Assembly (NCBI GenBank): GCA_963995505.1
Contig: OZ023186.1
Span: 11,973,570 to 12,037,569 of the forward strand
DNA from: Hypericum androsaemum
Taxonomy: Eukaryota; Streptophyta; Magnoliopsida; Malpighiales; Hypericaceae
DNA: 64,000 nt
Direction of reading: 5' to 3'
Shown: positions 32,811-43,961 of the stretch, piece after piece
How the letters are laid out: each line of letters begins with the position of its first letter
Numbering within the stretch: position 1 is the stretch's first letter
Position numbers and translations under genes: made by a program
The notes under the pieces: generated by a model
The model's input: the letters and a program-made list of their open reading frames with translations, nothing else
What the model was told of the DNA's origin: nothing
The model's database searches: none

Positions 32811-35671
32811 CTTATCTTGAGCCACATTTGCCAAGCATGGTTAAATCTCTTTTACAGGATTTTGAGGATGTATTCCCCAATGAGCTACCACCAGGTTTGC
32901 CACCAATAAGGGGAATTGAACATCAGATTGACTTCGTTCCGGGAGCATCAATTCCAAACCGACCAGCTTATAGAAGCTATCCGGAGGAGACGAAAGAACT
33001 TGAGAAGCAAGTCAATGAACTTTTGGAGAAAGGGTACGTGAGAGAGAGCATGAGTCCATGCGCTGTTCCGGTCTTACTTGTGCCAAAGAAAGATGGATCA
33101 TGGAGGATGTGTGTTGATTGTCGCGCTGTCAACAACATTACGGTAAAATATCGTCACCCTATTCCTCGTTTAGATGACATGTTGGATGAGTTGTATGGTT
33201 CTTGCATGTTTTCAAAGATTGATTTGAAAAGTGGTTATCATCAGATTCGCATGAAAGAAGGTGATGAATGGAAAACAGCGTTTAAAACGAAGTATGGTTT
33301 GTATGAATGGATGGTCATGCCTTTTGGATTATCTAATGCACCTAGTACATTCATGCGCCTTATGAATCATGTTTTACGTCCATTCATTGGCAAATTTGTA
33401 GTTGTTTACTTTGATGATATACTCATTTATAGCAAGAGCATTGAGGAGCACGTAGAGCACTTGAAATCTGTTTTGATTGCACGTAGGGAGGATCAATTAT
33501 TTGCTAACTTGAAGAAGTGCACCTTTTGCACAGATAAGCTTGTATTCTTGGGTTTTGTTGTTAGTGCTGAAGAAATACAGGTTGATGAAGAAAAGATAAA
33601 GGCAATTAGGGATTGGCCGACCCCCACAAACATTGCACATGTTCGAAGCTTCCATGGACTAGCAAGCTTCTACCGAAGATTTGTGAAAGATTTTAGCACC
33701 ATAGCCGCACCACTCACCGAAGTCATTAAGAAGAGCGTTGGATTCAGCTGGGGAGAAGCGCAAGAGAAAGCATTTCAATTACTCAAAGAGAAGTTGACGA
33801 ATGCTCCTTTATTAGCTTTACCTAATTTTTCTAAAACGTTTGAAGTTGAGTGTGATGCTTCAGGTGTAGGAATTGGCGCTGTACTCATGCAAGATCGACG
33901 GCCAATTGCCTATTTCAGTGAGAAATTAAGCGGAGCAACTCTAAACTATCCGACCTATGACAAAGAGTTGTATGCTTTAATTTGGACATTGGAGACATGG
34001 CAGCACTACTTGTGGCCCAAGAAATTCGTGATACACACTGATCATGAATCGTTGAAGCACTTGAAAGGGCAACACAAGCTGAATAAGAGGCATGCACGCT
34101 GGGTAGAATTCATTGAGACATTTCCTTATGTCATTCGCTACAAGAAAGGTAAGGAAAATGTGGTTGCCGATGCACTATCACGGAGGTATGCCTTGATCTC
34201 AACTCTTGATGCTAAGTTACTTGGTTTTGAACACATCAAAGAGTTGTATGCTGAAGATATTGATTTTGGTGATCTATTCCGAGCTACGGAGAAGGGTGCG
34301 AGTAATAAATTCTTTCGGAATGAAGGTTACCTATTTCGTGAAAACAAACTTTGTGTGCCTAATTGTTCTATGCGAGAAATCCTTATGCAGGAGGCACATG
34401 GAGGAGGATTGATGGGGCACTTTGGAATCGCAAAGACCTTGGCAATGCTACAAGATCATTTCTTTTGGCCACACATGAAGAGGGATGTTGAAAGAGTTTG
34501 TGGCCGTTGCATCACTAGCAAGCAAGCCAAGTCAAAGGTAAAACCCCATGGTTTGTATACTCCACTACCTATACCTAGTGAGCCTTGGATTGATATTTCT
34601 ATGGACTTTGTGTTAGGACTTCCTAGGACTAAGCGTGGACGAGATTCTATCTTTGTGGTAGTGGATAGATTTTCTAAGATGGCACATTTTATTCCATGTC
34701 ATAAAACTGATGATGCTTCTAATGTTGCTGATTTGTTCTTTAGAGAAATTGTTAGATTGCATGGCATGCCTAGGACAATTATTTCTGATAGAGATGCTAA
34801 ATTCTTGAGCTATTTTTGGAAGACCTTGTGGTGCAAGTTAGGTACTAGGTTGTTATTCTCTACTACTTGTCATCCACAAACTGATGGTCAAACTGAAGTT
34901 GTGAATAGAACTCTATCTACACTCTTAAGAGCACTTATTAAGCATAACATTAAGACTTGGGAGGAATGCTTGCCACATGTTGAATTTGCTTACAATCGAT
35001 CAGTTCATTCTGCTACTCAATTCTCACCATTTGAGCTTGTTTATGGATTTAATCCTTTGACTCCATTGGATTTGTCACCTTTACCTTTGAGTGAGCATGT
35101 TAATTTCGATGGCAAGAAGAAGGCAGAATTTGTCAAGCAATTACATGAAAAGGCAAGGCTGAATATTGAGAAGAGAACGGAGCACTATGCAAGGCAAGCC
35201 AACAAAGGACGGCACAAAGTTGTCTTTGAGCCTGGTGAATGGGTTTGGTTGCATATGCGAAAGGAGCGTTTCCCCGTTCAACGTCGCTCCAAGTTACTAC
35301 TTCGTGGAGATGGTCCATTCCAAGTTTTAGAGCGCATTAATGACAATGCCTATAAGCTTGATCTACCTGGTGAGTATAATGTAAGTGCTACATTTAATGT
35401 TGCTGACTTAAGCCCTTTTGATGCAGGTGAAGATTTGAGGGCAAATCCTTTTCAAGAGAGGGGGAATGATGTGAGACCATCCAACAACGAGCATGGAGCA
35501 TTGCGTGTTCCAATTGGGCCGATTACAAGAGCACGAGCCAAGAAGCTTCAAGCTGAACTGAATGGATTTATTGAAGGCATTCGGACTCAAGTTGAATCAA
35601 GCAAGCCCAAGGACGACCTAGAAGGCCATGCTAAGCCCATACACGTTATTGGTGCTATTTTAGAAGCCTAG
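32765..35671 (+). CDS. C1 second Pol frame, 968 aa, RT to integrase intact
   Basis: The ATG lies in the truncated LTR, so the first ~17 residues are LTR-derived; true pol sequence begins at [15 protein letters not shown]. It has complete RT (YFDDILIYS near residue 215), RNase H ([14 protein letters not shown] near 360), the integrase HHCC finger, the DDE core and GPF domain, and ends in the 3' LTR tail. There is no Gag or protease. One odd residue: the finger reads CGRCITSKQ where other copies have CGRCITCKQ, which removes the last zinc-binding Cys. It overlaps the truncated LTR and presumably has no promoter of its own. Confidence 0.88.
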   Translation: MHANRISTYLGHASLTYLEPHLPSMVKSLLQDFEDVFPNELPPGLPPIRGIEHQIDFVPGASIPNRPAYRSYPEETKELEKQVNELLEKGYVRESMSPCAVPVLLVPKKDGSWRMCVDCRAVNNITVKYRHPIPRLDDMLDELYGSCMFSKIDLKSGYHQIRMKEGDEWKTAFKTKYGLYEWMVMPFGLSNAPSTFMRLMNHVLRPFIGKFVVVYFDDILIYSKSIEEHVEHLKSVLIARREDQLFANLKKCTFCTDKLVFLGFVVSAEEIQVDEEKIKAIRDWPTPTNIAHVRSFHGLASFYRRFVKDFSTIAAPLTEVIKKSVGFSWGEAQEKAFQLLKEKLTNAPLLALPNFSKTFEVECDASGVGIGAVLMQDRRPIAYFSEKLSGATLNYPTYDKELYALIWTLETWQHYLWPKKFVIHTDHESLKHLKGQHKLNKRHARWVEFIETFPYVIRYKKGKENVVADALSRRYALISTLDAKLLGFEHIKELYAEDIDFGDLFRATEKGASNKFFRNEGYLFRENKLCVPNCSMREILMQEAHGGGLMGHFGIAKTLAMLQDHFFWPHMKRDVERVCGRCITSKQAKSKVKPHGLYTPLPIPSEPWIDISMDFVLGLPRTKRGRDSIFVVVDRFSKMAHFIPCHKTDDASNVADLFFREIVRLHGMPRTIISDRDAKFLSYFWKTLWCKLGTRLLFSTTCHPQTDGQTEVVNRTLSTLLRALIKHNIKTWEECLPHVEFAYNRSVHSATQFSPFELVYGFNPLTPLDLSPLPLSEHVNFDGKKKAEFVKQLHEKARLNIEKRTEHYARQANKGRHKVVFEPGEWVWLHMRKERFPVQRRSKLLLRGDGPFQVLERINDNAYKLDLPGEYNVSATFNVADLSPFDAGEDLRANPFQERGNDVRPSNNEHGALRVPIGPITRARAKKLQAELNGFIEGIRTQVESSKPKDDLEGHAKPIHVIGAILEA

Positions 35672-36255
35672 CATGCGCAAGATTCTTTTGGATGCATGCA
35701 AACAGAATTTCAGCTTATCTTGGACATGCATCCCTAAATTTTAGGAACTTCTTTTCCTATGTTTTAGGACGTGATATTTACTAGATATTCTTGTATCTAT
35801 CTTAGTTTAGTTTGTTTTTCCTACTTAGTGAATAATTAGGCCAGAATGCCTTTTATTTAGGAAGGTGAGTTTTGGCCAGCTTTGAACTCCTTATTTGGAG
35901 TTAGTTTTTGTTTAGGAATGTTTGAGACTTTTGGAGCCTATATAAAGGGACAACCTTTTATTCATTCAGAATATACTTAGCTATTGCTAGTTTGTGAGTT
36001 TTGATACTCATTGTGTGTTCTTGGTTAGGCTAGTGCGTCGCTTAGCTAGGGCAACGTATTTCACTTATCAAACAGATTATCCACCTCTGTTTGTGGCGTG
36101 ATTCGACTTAAGGACTTGGGTTCTTGACTTCCATTGTTCGGGTTGCGGTGAGACATCACCAAGGTTCGTGCATTGCGTAGTTGGAGTTGGAGTCTTTCTC
36201 ATCCATCAAGTAGCAGCGGTCCGTTCGTGTGGAATTCCCAGCGAGTTTTACAACA
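35467..36255 (+). repeat. C1 3' LTR
   Basis: 789 bp. The last bases read TTTTACAACA instead of TTTTACATCA, a single change in the terminal inverted repeat, followed by TSD CACTC. Pol stops at 35671 inside it. Confidence 0.92.
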
Positions 36256-36260
36256 CACTC

Positions 36261-37029
36261 CATGCAATCTCACCACCTCCTTAAAGAAATGCTTGGCAAT
36301 TCCATGCGCATCATTAGTCTTCTTGCAAGGAATGAAGTGTGCCATCTTGGATAACCTGTCCACAATCACATAAATAGAATCCACACCACGAGGGGTGCGG
36401 GGTAAGCCAAGTATGAAATCCATACTGAGATCTTCCCAAATTGCCTTTAGAATAGGCAACGGTGTATAGAGGCCCGTGTTATGCACCATGCCTTTAGTCT
36501 CTTGGCAGACCCTACAATGCTTGACCATGCGAGCCACATCTCTTGCCATCTTTGGCCAATAAAAACGAGCAACCAAGGCTGCCATGGTCTTATCCCTTCC
36601 CAAATGAGCCGATAGACCACCTCCGTGCATCTCCCACATCAAATGTTCTCGGAGGGAAGTCTTTGGAATGCACAATTGATTCCCTCGCATAAGGAAACCA
36701 TCATGCACAAAATAATCTGCCACGGCCATTCCATTTTTGCATTGGTCCCAAATCACTCCGAAATCTTCGTCTCCATCATAGAGTTCTCTCAAGCAATCAA
36801 AGGCAGTGATCGAACCTTTAAGCTCAACAAGAAGACTCTCTCTTCTGCTCAATGCATCAGCCACAATATTCTGATTCCCACTCTTATGAGCAATCTTAAA
36901 TGGGAATTTTTGCAAGTATGTGATCCACCTTGCATGCATATGGTTGCTCAGCTTGGATTGATCATTCAAAAACTTGAGAGCTTTATGATCAGTATACAAC
37001 ACAAATTCTTTCCCAATTAGATAGTGCTC
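36261..37029 (-). pseudogene. D2 RNase H end and integrase N-terminal half
   Basis: Uninterrupted minus-strand frame: [19 protein letters not shown] and VADALSRR (RNase H), the integrase finger ([14 protein letters not shown] ... CRVCQETKG, intact unlike D1) and first catalytic Asp ([14 protein letters not shown]), ending at VRLHGV where C1 is inserted. The upstream end is cut by A6 at 37029/37030. It is a fragment only because its neighbours are displaced. Confidence 0.88.
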
Positions 37030-37110
37030 TGATATGAATCTCCGCGGAAAAGACTCACAACTCGGGCCGTTTGTTACTTCAAAATGGAACAGATCACAAC
37101 TCACAAGAAC
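37030..37110 (-). repeat. A6: first 81 bp of a minus-strand family A LTR
   Basis: TGATATGAATCTCC... matches the left end of the A1 and A5 LTRs, then is cut by the A2 LTR at 37111. The left TSD copy would be TGCTC (37025-37029). The rest of A6 may be the pol pieces at 56797-57118 and 63378-63530, all in the same orientation. Confidence 0.8.
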
Positions 37111-37916
37111 TGATGTGAGCAAGCCTAAGGACGCACCTACTATCAAGCTTGTAGACTCGCAGCAAGTTCAAGTTCCAATTGGGCCAATGACAAGAGCACG
37201 AGCTAGGAAGTTGCAATCTGATTTCAATGGACTAATGCAAGAAGTTTGGGCTCAAGTTGGTGCGTACAAGTGCAAGGACGTGCATGAGGCACATGCAAAG
37301 CCCATGCACGTGATAGAGGCTATTTTGGAAGCTTAATATGCACACCAACTTCTGGATGCATGCGCACATGGAGAATCAGCAAGAATCAACCTATTTAGGC
37401 CATGCATCTTCTTGTTAGGACGTGCAATTAATTGTTATTCTATTAGATATTATTTGTTTAGATTATTTCCTATTTTAGTTGAATAATTCGGCCAGAATCT
37501 CCTTAGAATAGGAAAGAGAGTTTTGGCCAGCCTTTGAACTCCTTTTAAGGAGTTAGCTTGTTTAGGAATATTTTGGTACTTTGGGAGCCTATATAAAGAG
37601 GACTCCTAGCAATAAAACGTACACACATACAATTCGGAAATACTTAGCATTGGCTAGTTGAGAGTTTGATACTCGTTTGTTCTTGCTTAGGCTGGTGAGT
37701 CGTCTTGGCCAGAATTTATCCTTCACTTATCAAGCGGATATTCCATCCCCGTTTGTGGCGTGATACGACCTTAGGTCAAGGTTCAGAAGCCCTTGCAGCG
37801 GGTTGAGGTACAAATTCGTGCCTTAGTTCGTGTAAGTTCTTGTGAGTTGTGATCTGTTCCATTCTAAAGTAACAAACGGTCCGAGTTGTGAATCTTTTCC
37901 GCGGAGATTCATATCA
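37111..37916 (+). repeat. A2 5' LTR, subtype a
   Basis: 806 bp. The coding tail frame (to 37336) is at its start. The U3 dyad AACTCCTT-TT-AAGGAGTT is at 37537-37554. Confidence 0.93.
37590..37616 (+). promoter_or_regulatory. A2 LTR TATA box and poly(A) signal
   Basis: TATATAA (37591-37597) is followed by AATAAA (37611-37616). A start about 30 nt past the TATA would fall after AATAAA, so only transcripts reading into the 3' LTR would contain the signal. The same spacing occurs in A1, A3, A5 and the b-type and B LTRs. Confidence 0.7.
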
Positions 37917-37918
37917 GT

Positions 37919-37930
37919 TGGTATCAGAGC
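37919..37930 (+). other. A2 primer-binding site
   Basis: TGGTATCAGAGC, complementary to the 3' end of plant initiator tRNA-Met, 2 nt after the LTR. Confidence 0.9.
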
Positions 37931-38099
37931 TTAGCTTGTTACTTTAGTTCATTATCCTTGTTATTTTTGTTCTTGTTGGTTCGTTTTGTTGCTTGTTATT
38001 TTTTTTGTTCTTGTTGGTTCGTTTTCTCTCCTCGCTGTTTGAGAGAAAAGAGAGGAAAACAAACGAGTGAAGCAAGAAAAGAAAGAAAAGAAAAGAAAG

Positions 38100-38136
<37 letters not shown>

Positions 38137-38588
38137 AAAGGAAAGAAAAGAAAAAGAAAAAAAGGAAGCCGCAAGCTAAAGAGGAAGCAAGCTAAATTGG
38201 AAGTCTCAAGCTAAAGAGGAAGCAAGCTAAATTGGAAGTCTCAAGCTAAAGAGGAAGCAAATCCGAGGGAAGCTAGCAAACTAAGGAGGCGCAACAGCTG
38301 ATCAAGAAAGGGGACGAGCAAGACTAAAAGAAAGACCAAAGAGGAACTTTAACATTCTGTTTGTTAAAGCGTGGAGCTCAAGCAAGGCCGTTCTAGCCTT
38401 AGTAAGAACATACAAGTATCACGAGAGGAAAAAGGCAAGAGTGTGCGAGTACCTTAGAGAGAAAAGCCAAATATTTGAGTGCAAACACGAGTGAACTTGA
38501 GTGCACCCTACATTGAGAGTATACACGTAAGGGAGTGAGCTTGTGAGGCCATAATTTTTTTTACTAACCAATTTTTCTTGTAGCAAAC
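37931..38588 (+). other. A2 untranslated leader
   Basis: Contains a purine tract (38080-38165) and two copies of a ~38-bp unit with AAGCTAAATTGGAAGTC and AAAGAGGAAGC (38190-38260; A3 has one). Further on are the hairpin CTTTAACA-7 nt-TGTTAAAG (38347-38369) and the conserved pre-gag block (38420-38545). TACTAAC (38562-38568) and TTGTAG (TAG 38581-38583) precede the ATG. Confidence 0.75.
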
Positions 38589-41500
38589 ATGTCGCATGAA
38601 GGTCAAACTATGGGAAGCATAGACCTTAAGTTATTAGTGGATGCCTTGGCCGGGAAGCTCGTGCGGATGGTGCAAGCTCAGATGGAGCCTTTGCAACTAC
38701 GCGTGGATGCCGTGGAGAATTCTCGTGACAACCCCCAAACGCGAGGCGAACTCCAAAGGCGTAGGAGAGGAGTACCTATTGGAGAATCGAGCGGAGCTGA
38801 TTCTGAGTCGGAAGAAGGCGTAGGCTCTACAAGGAGTCTTAGGAGAGCAAGAACAAACCGTCCACCTAGGGAGGCAAGGCCAAAGAGAGACGACAACATA
38901 GGGAGTATCAAACTGAAGATACCTTCCTTTGCTGGTCGTTCTGACCCGGAGGCGTACTTAGAGTGGGAGAAGAAGATTGAGTTCGTGTTTGATTGCCACA
39001 ATAGCTCCGAAGAAAAGAAGGTAAAACTTGCCATCACCGAATTCACTGATTATGCTATAACTTGGTGGGATCAACTTGTGACTAGCAGGAGGAGAAATAG
39101 AGAACGCCCTATAGCTACTTGGGAAGACATGAAAGTGGTGATGAGGAAGAGATTTGTTCCAAGTCATTACTATAGAGAGCTGTATAAGAAGTTACAAGGA
39201 ATGAGGCAAGGAAGTTTGAGTGTGGAGGAGTATTTCAAACAGATGGAGATGGCCATGATAAGAGCTGATATAGATGAAGATAGAGAAGTTACAATGGCAA
39301 GGTTCTTGAATGGACTCAATCCTGAAATTCAAGACAAAGTTGAGTTGCAACACTATGTGGAGTTGGAGGACATGGTGCATATGGCAACGAAAATTGAGAA
39401 GCAACTCAAGAGAGGAGAGGGGAGAACAAAAGCTACATCGAATTCTACTTGGAAGCCAAACTACCAAAAGAAGTTTGACAAGCCACAAGCAGCCAAAGTA
39501 GAGCATAAATCCGAGAGTTCTCAAGCTAATTCTCAAAGGAAAGTGGAAGTCACTCCAGCTAGGAACCGTGACATCAAGTGCTTTAAGTGTCAAGGAAGAG
39601 GGCACATCTCAAGTCAATGCCCTAACAAGCAAGCAATGGTGATCAAGGAGAGTGGAGAGATTGAAACTGAAGAAGAGGATTCGGAGCATGAAAGCATGCC
39701 TTCTTTGGAGGACGTATCCGAGGAAGAGTACCAAGCTGCTGAGAGGCTTACTCTTGTGTCTAGAAGAGCATTGAATGTGCAAGTAAAAGAAGAAAATGAT
39801 GTGGCTCAAAGAGAAAATATTTTTCACACAAGGTGCTATGTCAAAGACAAGGTGTGTAGTGTCATCATAGATGGAGGAAGTTGTGCTAATGTTGCAAGCA
39901 CTACTATGGTGGAGAAGTTAGGGTTACTCACGGGAAAACACCCTAAGCCTTACAAACTACAATGGCTGAATGATAGTGGAGAAGTACGAGTGATGAAGCA
40001 AGTATTGGTAGCATTCCGCATTGGCAACTATGAGGATGAAGTGTTGTGTGATGTACCAATGCAAGCTGGTCACCTATTGTTAGGAAGGCCGTGGCAGTTT
40101 GATAGGAAAGTGCATCATGATGGCTACACCAACAAGTATTCATTTATACTTAAGAAGAGAGTAATCACCTTGGCACCCTTGTCACCATCACAAGTTTGTG
40201 AAGATCAACGTCAGTTGCAAAAAGAAAGTGATGAGCAAAGAGAGCGTGACAAGAAGAAAAAGAATGAGAGGAGAGAAGAAGCCGAAAAAAAGATAAGAAA
40301 AACGGCCAATGGAGAGGAAAAGATTGAGAAAACAAAAGAAGCCGGAAAAACAGAAATTAAAACGGCCAAAGAGAGAAAAAACAAGAGTTGGAAAAAGAGT
40401 TACTATGTGGGAACAAGTGATATTAAGCAAGCGTGCTTTACAAAGAAGCCTATGATCTTACTTCGGTATAGGGAGGCACTTTTAAACACTAACGAGCTTG
40501 AACCACATGTACCTAGTACGGTTGTGTCTCTTTTGCAGGATTACAAGGATGTCTTTCCCGACGAGCTACCACCTGGTTTGCCACCTATTCGTGGGATTGA
40601 ACATCAAATAGACTTTGTCCCGGGAGCTACCATACCTAACCGTCCCGCATATAGAAGCAATCCTGAAGAGACAAAGGAGCTTGAGAAGCAAGTCAACGAG
40701 CTGTTGGAGAAAGGGTACGTAAGAGAGAGCATGAGTCCATGTGCTGTTCCAGTCCTACTTATGCCCAAGAAGGATAAAACATGGAGAATGTGTGTTGATT
40801 GCCGAGCAGTCAACAACATAACGGTAAAATATCGTCACCCTATCCCTCGTTTAGATGACATGTTAGATGAGTTGCATGGTTCTTGCATGTTTTCTAAGAT
40901 TGATTTGAAGAGTGGTTATCATCAAATTAGGATGAAAGAAGGAGATGAGTGGAAGACTGCTTTTAAAACTAAGTATGGGTTGTATGAGTGGATGGTCATG
41001 CCATTTGGTTTGTCCAACGCACCTAGCACGTTTATGCGACTCATGAATCATGTTCTACGTCCATTCATTGGTAAATTTGTAGTTGTTTACTTTGATGATA
41101 TACTCATCTATAGCAAGAGCATGGAGGATCATCTAGAACATTTGAAATCTGTCTTAGATGCACTTAGAGAAGAACAATTGTTTGCTAACTTGAAGAAGTG
41201 CACCTTTTGTACGGATAAGCTTGTATTCTTGGGTTTTGTTGTTGGAGCTAACGGAATACAGGTTGATGAAGAAAAGATCCGAGCTATCCGTGAATGGCCA
41301 AGCCCTACAAGTGTTGCTAATGTTAGGAGCTTTCATGGACTAGCTAGTTTTTATAGGAGATTTGTGAAGGACTTTAGTAGCATAGCCGCACCCATAACTG
41401 AAGTCATCAAGAAGAACGTGGGCTTTACTTGGGGAGAAGCTCAAGAGAAGGCTTTCCAACTACTGAAAGGGAAGTTGACTAATGCACCCTTGTTAGCTTT

Positions 41501-43373
41501 ACCTAATTTCTCTAAGACTTTTGAAATAGAGTGTGATGCTTCTGGTGTAGGAATTGGAGCTGTCCTTATGCAAGATGGAAGACCTATTGCATACTTTAGT
41601 GAGAAACTAAGTGGTGCAACCTTGAATTACCCGACCTATGACAAGGAGTTGTACGCACTAGTTCGAGCATTGGAGACATGGCAGCATTATTTGTGGCCCA
41701 AGGAGTTCGTGATTCACACTGATCATGAGTCACTCAAGCACTTAAAGGGGCAACACAAGCTGAACAAGAGGCATGCACGATGGGTGGAATTCATTGAGAC
41801 ATTTCCTTATGTCATTCGCTACAAGCAAGGTAAGGAAAATGTAGTGGCTGATGCACTATCACGAAGGTACGCCTTGATCTCAACTCTTGATGCTAAACTA
41901 CTTGGCTTTGAACACATTAAGGAGATGTATGTTGATGATGTTGATTTTGGCGAGTTGTTTAGATCAACTGAAAGAAGTGCATTTGGTAAGTTCTTTCGTA
42001 ATGAAGGTTACCTATTTCGTGAAAACAAACTTTGTGTGCCTAATTGTTCGATGCGAGAATTACTAATTCAGGAGGCACATGGAGGTGGCTTAATGGGGCA
42101 TTTTGGAATTGCAAAGACCTTGGCAATGCTACAAGATCATTTCTTTTGGCCACACATGAAGAGAGACGTTGAGAGAGTTTGTGGTCGTTGCATCACTTGC
42201 AAGCAAGCCAAGTCAAAGGTAAAACCCCATGGTTTGTACACCCCACTACCTATACCTAGTGAGCCCTGGATTGATATCTCTATGGATTTTGTGTTAGGCC
42301 TACCTAGGACTAAGCGTGGAAGAGATTCAATTTTTGTGGTAGTGGATAGGTTTTCTAAGATGGCACATTTCATTCCATGTCATAAGACTGATGATGCTTC
42401 AAACATTGCTGATTTGTTCTTTAGAGAGGTTGTTAGGTTGCATGGCATGCCTAGGACAATTATCTCTGATAGAGATGCTAAGTTCCTAAGTTACTTTTGG
42501 AAGACCTTGTGGTGCAAGTTAGGTACTAAGTTGTTGTTTTCTACTACTTGTCATCCTCAAACTGATGGTCAAACTGAAGTAGTGAATAGGACTTTGTCTA
42601 CACTTTTGAGAGCACTCATTAAGCATAACATTAAGACTTGGGAAGAATGTTTGCCTCATGTTGAGTTTGCTTATAATCGTTCTGTCCATTCTGCTACCCA
42701 ATTCTCACCATTTGAGCTTGTTTATGGATTTAATCCTTTGACTCCATTGGATTTATCACCTCTACCTTCGAGTGAGCAAGTTAACTTAGATGGCAAGAAG
42801 AAAGCTGAATTTGTCAAGCAGTTACATGAGAAAGCAAGAATGAACATCGAGAAGCGCACGGAGCACTATGCAAGGCAAGCAAACAAAGGAAGGCACAAGG
42901 TTGTCTTTGAGCCGGGAGATTGGGTTTGGCTACATATGAGGAAGGAGCGTTTTCCTGTACAAAGACGTTCAAAGTTGCTACCACGGGGAGATGGTCCATT
43001 CCAAGTGATCGAACGCATCAATGATAATGCCTACAAGCTAGACCTTCCGGGTGAGTATAATGTAAGTGCTTCGTTTAACGTGGCTGACTTGAGTCCGTTT
43101 GATGTAGGTGATGATTTGAGGACAAATCCTTTTCAAGAGGAGGGGACTGATGTGAGCAAGCCTAAGGACGCACCTACTATCAAGCTTGTAGACTCGCAGC
43201 AAGTTCAAGTTCCAATTGGGCCAATGACAAGAGCACGAGCTAGGAAGTTGCAATCTGACTTCAATGGACTAATGCAAGAAGTTTGGGCTCAAGCAAGTGC
43301 GTGGAGGACCAAGGACGTCCAAGAAGTCCAAGGGAGGCCCATGCACGTTTTGGAAGCTAAATGGGAAGTTTGA
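38589..43373 (+). CDS. gag-pol: A2 Gag-Pol polyprotein, intact (1594 aa), subtype-b tail
   Basis: Same architecture as the A1 polyprotein, one residue shorter because a Val codon is missing in [11 protein letters not shown] of the protease region (near 40053). All key motifs are present: [17 protein letters not shown], RNase H DASG, integrase HHCC and D,D-35-E. One conserved position reads LLMPKKD rather than LLVPKKD in RT. The last ~30 residues differ from A1 and A3 ([20 protein letters not shown]...) because the 3' LTR is subtype b, a direct example of the LTR swap changing the protein's C-terminus. No stop or frameshift is seen. Confidence 0.93.
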   Translation: MSHEGQTMGSIDLKLLVDALAGKLVRMVQAQMEPLQLRVDAVENSRDNPQTRGELQRRRRGVPIGESSGADSESEEGVGSTRSLRRARTNRPPREARPKRDDNIGSIKLKIPSFAGRSDPEAYLEWEKKIEFVFDCHNSSEEKKVKLAITEFTDYAITWWDQLVTSRRRNRERPIATWEDMKVVMRKRFVPSHYYRELYKKLQGMRQGSLSVEEYFKQMEMAMIRADIDEDREVTMARFLNGLNPEIQDKVELQHYVELEDMVHMATKIEKQLKRGEGRTKATSNSTWKPNYQKKFDKPQAAKVEHKSESSQANSQRKVEVTPARNRDIKCFKCQGRGHISSQCPNKQAMVIKESGEIETEEEDSEHESMPSLEDVSEEEYQAAERLTLVSRRALNVQVKEENDVAQRENIFHTRCYVKDKVCSVIIDGGSCANVASTTMVEKLGLLTGKHPKPYKLQWLNDSGEVRVMKQVLVAFRIGNYEDEVLCDVPMQAGHLLLGRPWQFDRKVHHDGYTNKYSFILKKRVITLAPLSPSQVCEDQRQLQKESDEQRERDKKKKNERREEAEKKIRKTANGEEKIEKTKEAGKTEIKTAKERKNKSWKKSYYVGTSDIKQACFTKKPMILLRYREALLNTNELEPHVPSTVVSLLQDYKDVFPDELPPGLPPIRGIEHQIDFVPGATIPNRPAYRSNPEETKELEKQVNELLEKGYVRESMSPCAVPVLLMPKKDKTWRMCVDCRAVNNITVKYRHPIPRLDDMLDELHGSCMFSKIDLKSGYHQIRMKEGDEWKTAFKTKYGLYEWMVMPFGLSNAPSTFMRLMNHVLRPFIGKFVVVYFDDILIYSKSMEDHLEHLKSVLDALREEQLFANLKKCTFCTDKLVFLGFVVGANGIQVDEEKIRAIREWPSPTSVANVRSFHGLASFYRRFVKDFSSIAAPITEVIKKNVGFTWGEAQEKAFQLLKGKLTNAPLLALPNFSKTFEIECDASGVGIGAVLMQDGRPIAYFSEKLSGATLNYPTYDKELYALVRALETWQHYLWPKEFVIHTDHESLKHLKGQHKLNKRHARWVEFIETFPYVIRYKQGKENVVADALSRRYALISTLDAKLLGFEHIKEMYVDDVDFGELFRSTERSAFGKFFRNEGYLFRENKLCVPNCSMRELLIQEAHGGGLMGHFGIAKTLAMLQDHFFWPHMKRDVERVCGRCITCKQAKSKVKPHGLYTPLPIPSEPWIDISMDFVLGLPRTKRGRDSIFVVVDRFSKMAHFIPCHKTDDASNIADLFFREVVRLHGMPRTIISDRDAKFLSYFWKTLWCKLGTKLLFSTTCHPQTDGQTEVVNRTLSTLLRALIKHNIKTWEECLPHVEFAYNRSVHSATQFSPFELVYGFNPLTPLDLSPLPSSEQVNLDGKKKAEFVKQLHEKARMNIEKRTEHYARQANKGRHKVVFEPGDWVWLHMRKERFPVQRRSKLLPRGDGPFQVIERINDNAYKLDLPGEYNVSASFNVADLSPFDVGDDLRTNPFQEEGTDVSKPKDAPTIKLVDSQQVQVPIGPMTRARARKLQSDFNGLMQEVWAQASAWRTKDVQEVQGRPMHVLEAKWEV

Positions 43374-43957
43374 GATGCACGCAATCTCCTGGATGCATGC
43401 GCACGTGAATTTCAAGCTTATCTTGGACATGCGTCCCTAAATTTTAGGAATTGCATCTACTATGTTTTAGGATGTGATATTTACTAGATATTCTATTAGT
43501 TATCTATGTTTAGATTGTTTTCCTACTTAGTTGAATAATTCGGCCAAAATCCCTTTAAATTAGGAAGGAGAATTTTGGCCAGCCTTGAACTCCTTATTAG
43601 GAGTTAGTTTTCGTTTAGGAAATTGTAAAACTTATGGAGCCTATATAAAGAGGCATCCTCATTCAATAAAGACATAACAATTCGGAGAATTACTTAGCAT
43701 TGGCTAATTGTGAGTATAGATACTCGTTTGTTCTTGCTTAGGCTGGTGAGTCGTCTTGGCTAGAATTTATCTTTCACTTATCAAGCGGATCATCCATCCC
43801 CGCTCGTGGCGTGATACGACCTTAGGTCAAGGTTCAGAAGCTCTTGCAGCGGGTTAAGGTTCAATTTCGCGCCTTAGTTCTTGTGAGTTGTGATCTGTTC
43901 CATTCTGAAGTAACAAACGGTCTGAGTTGTGAGTCTTTTCCGCTGAGATTCATATCA
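43148..43957 (+). repeat. A2 3' LTR, subtype b
   Basis: 810 bp. It matches subtype a for the first ~145 bp, then diverges, with a U3 resembling family C in places and AATAAAG after the TATA. One copy of GTTCTTGTGA. It is followed by TTTG (43958-43961) and then the A3 LTR. Confidence 0.9.
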
Positions 43958-43961
43958 TTTG

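Larger units (their letters stand above)
28005..36255 (+). mobile_element. C1: family C Ty3/gypsy composite with partial internal duplication
   Basis: Flanked by TSD CACTC (28000-28004, 36256-36260). Structure: 5' LTR 28005-28793, PBS 28796-28807, first interior with a large in-frame deletion, a 3'-truncated LTR 32540-32810, a second partial interior from about 32816 (duplicating sequence from 31395 onward), and 3' LTR 35467-36255. Both outer LTRs are 789 bp. The single TSD pair around the whole shows it arrived as one insertion and was rearranged during or after integration. Confidence 0.9.
26887..37029 (-). mobile_element. D2: minus-strand family D relative, split by C1, right part missing
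   Basis: Visible pieces are the 3' LTR (to 27280), integrase C-terminal half (27292-27999) and RNase H/integrase N-terminal half (36261-37029). C1 separates the last two with TSD CACTC (28000-28004 and 36256-36260), and the codons rejoin exactly (...VRLHGV / RVPKTITSD). The PPT is 27281-27293 on the minus strand. A6 interrupts D2 at 37029 and the remaining RT/gag is not in the window. Confidence 0.87.
37111..43957 (+). mobile_element. A2: family A element with unlike LTRs (a at 5', b at 3')
   Basis: 5' LTR 37111-37916 is subtype a; 3' LTR 43148-43957 is subtype b. PPT 43135-43147. The gag-pol frame is intact. Standard reverse transcription makes both LTRs identical, so this copy is a recombinant. 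The left flank AGAAC (37106-37110) has no partner at 43958 (TTTGT). Confidence 0.9.

Noticed and set aside
36199..37146. A single 315-codon gene across 36199-37146
   Set aside because: It fuses antisense A LTR sequence, D2 integrase and antisense C LTR. Only 36261-37029 is homologous to pol.
37918..37931. tRNA gene at the TGGTATCAGAGC sites
   Set aside because: Only about 12 nt match initiator tRNA-Met and there is no cloverleaf; these are primer-binding sites.
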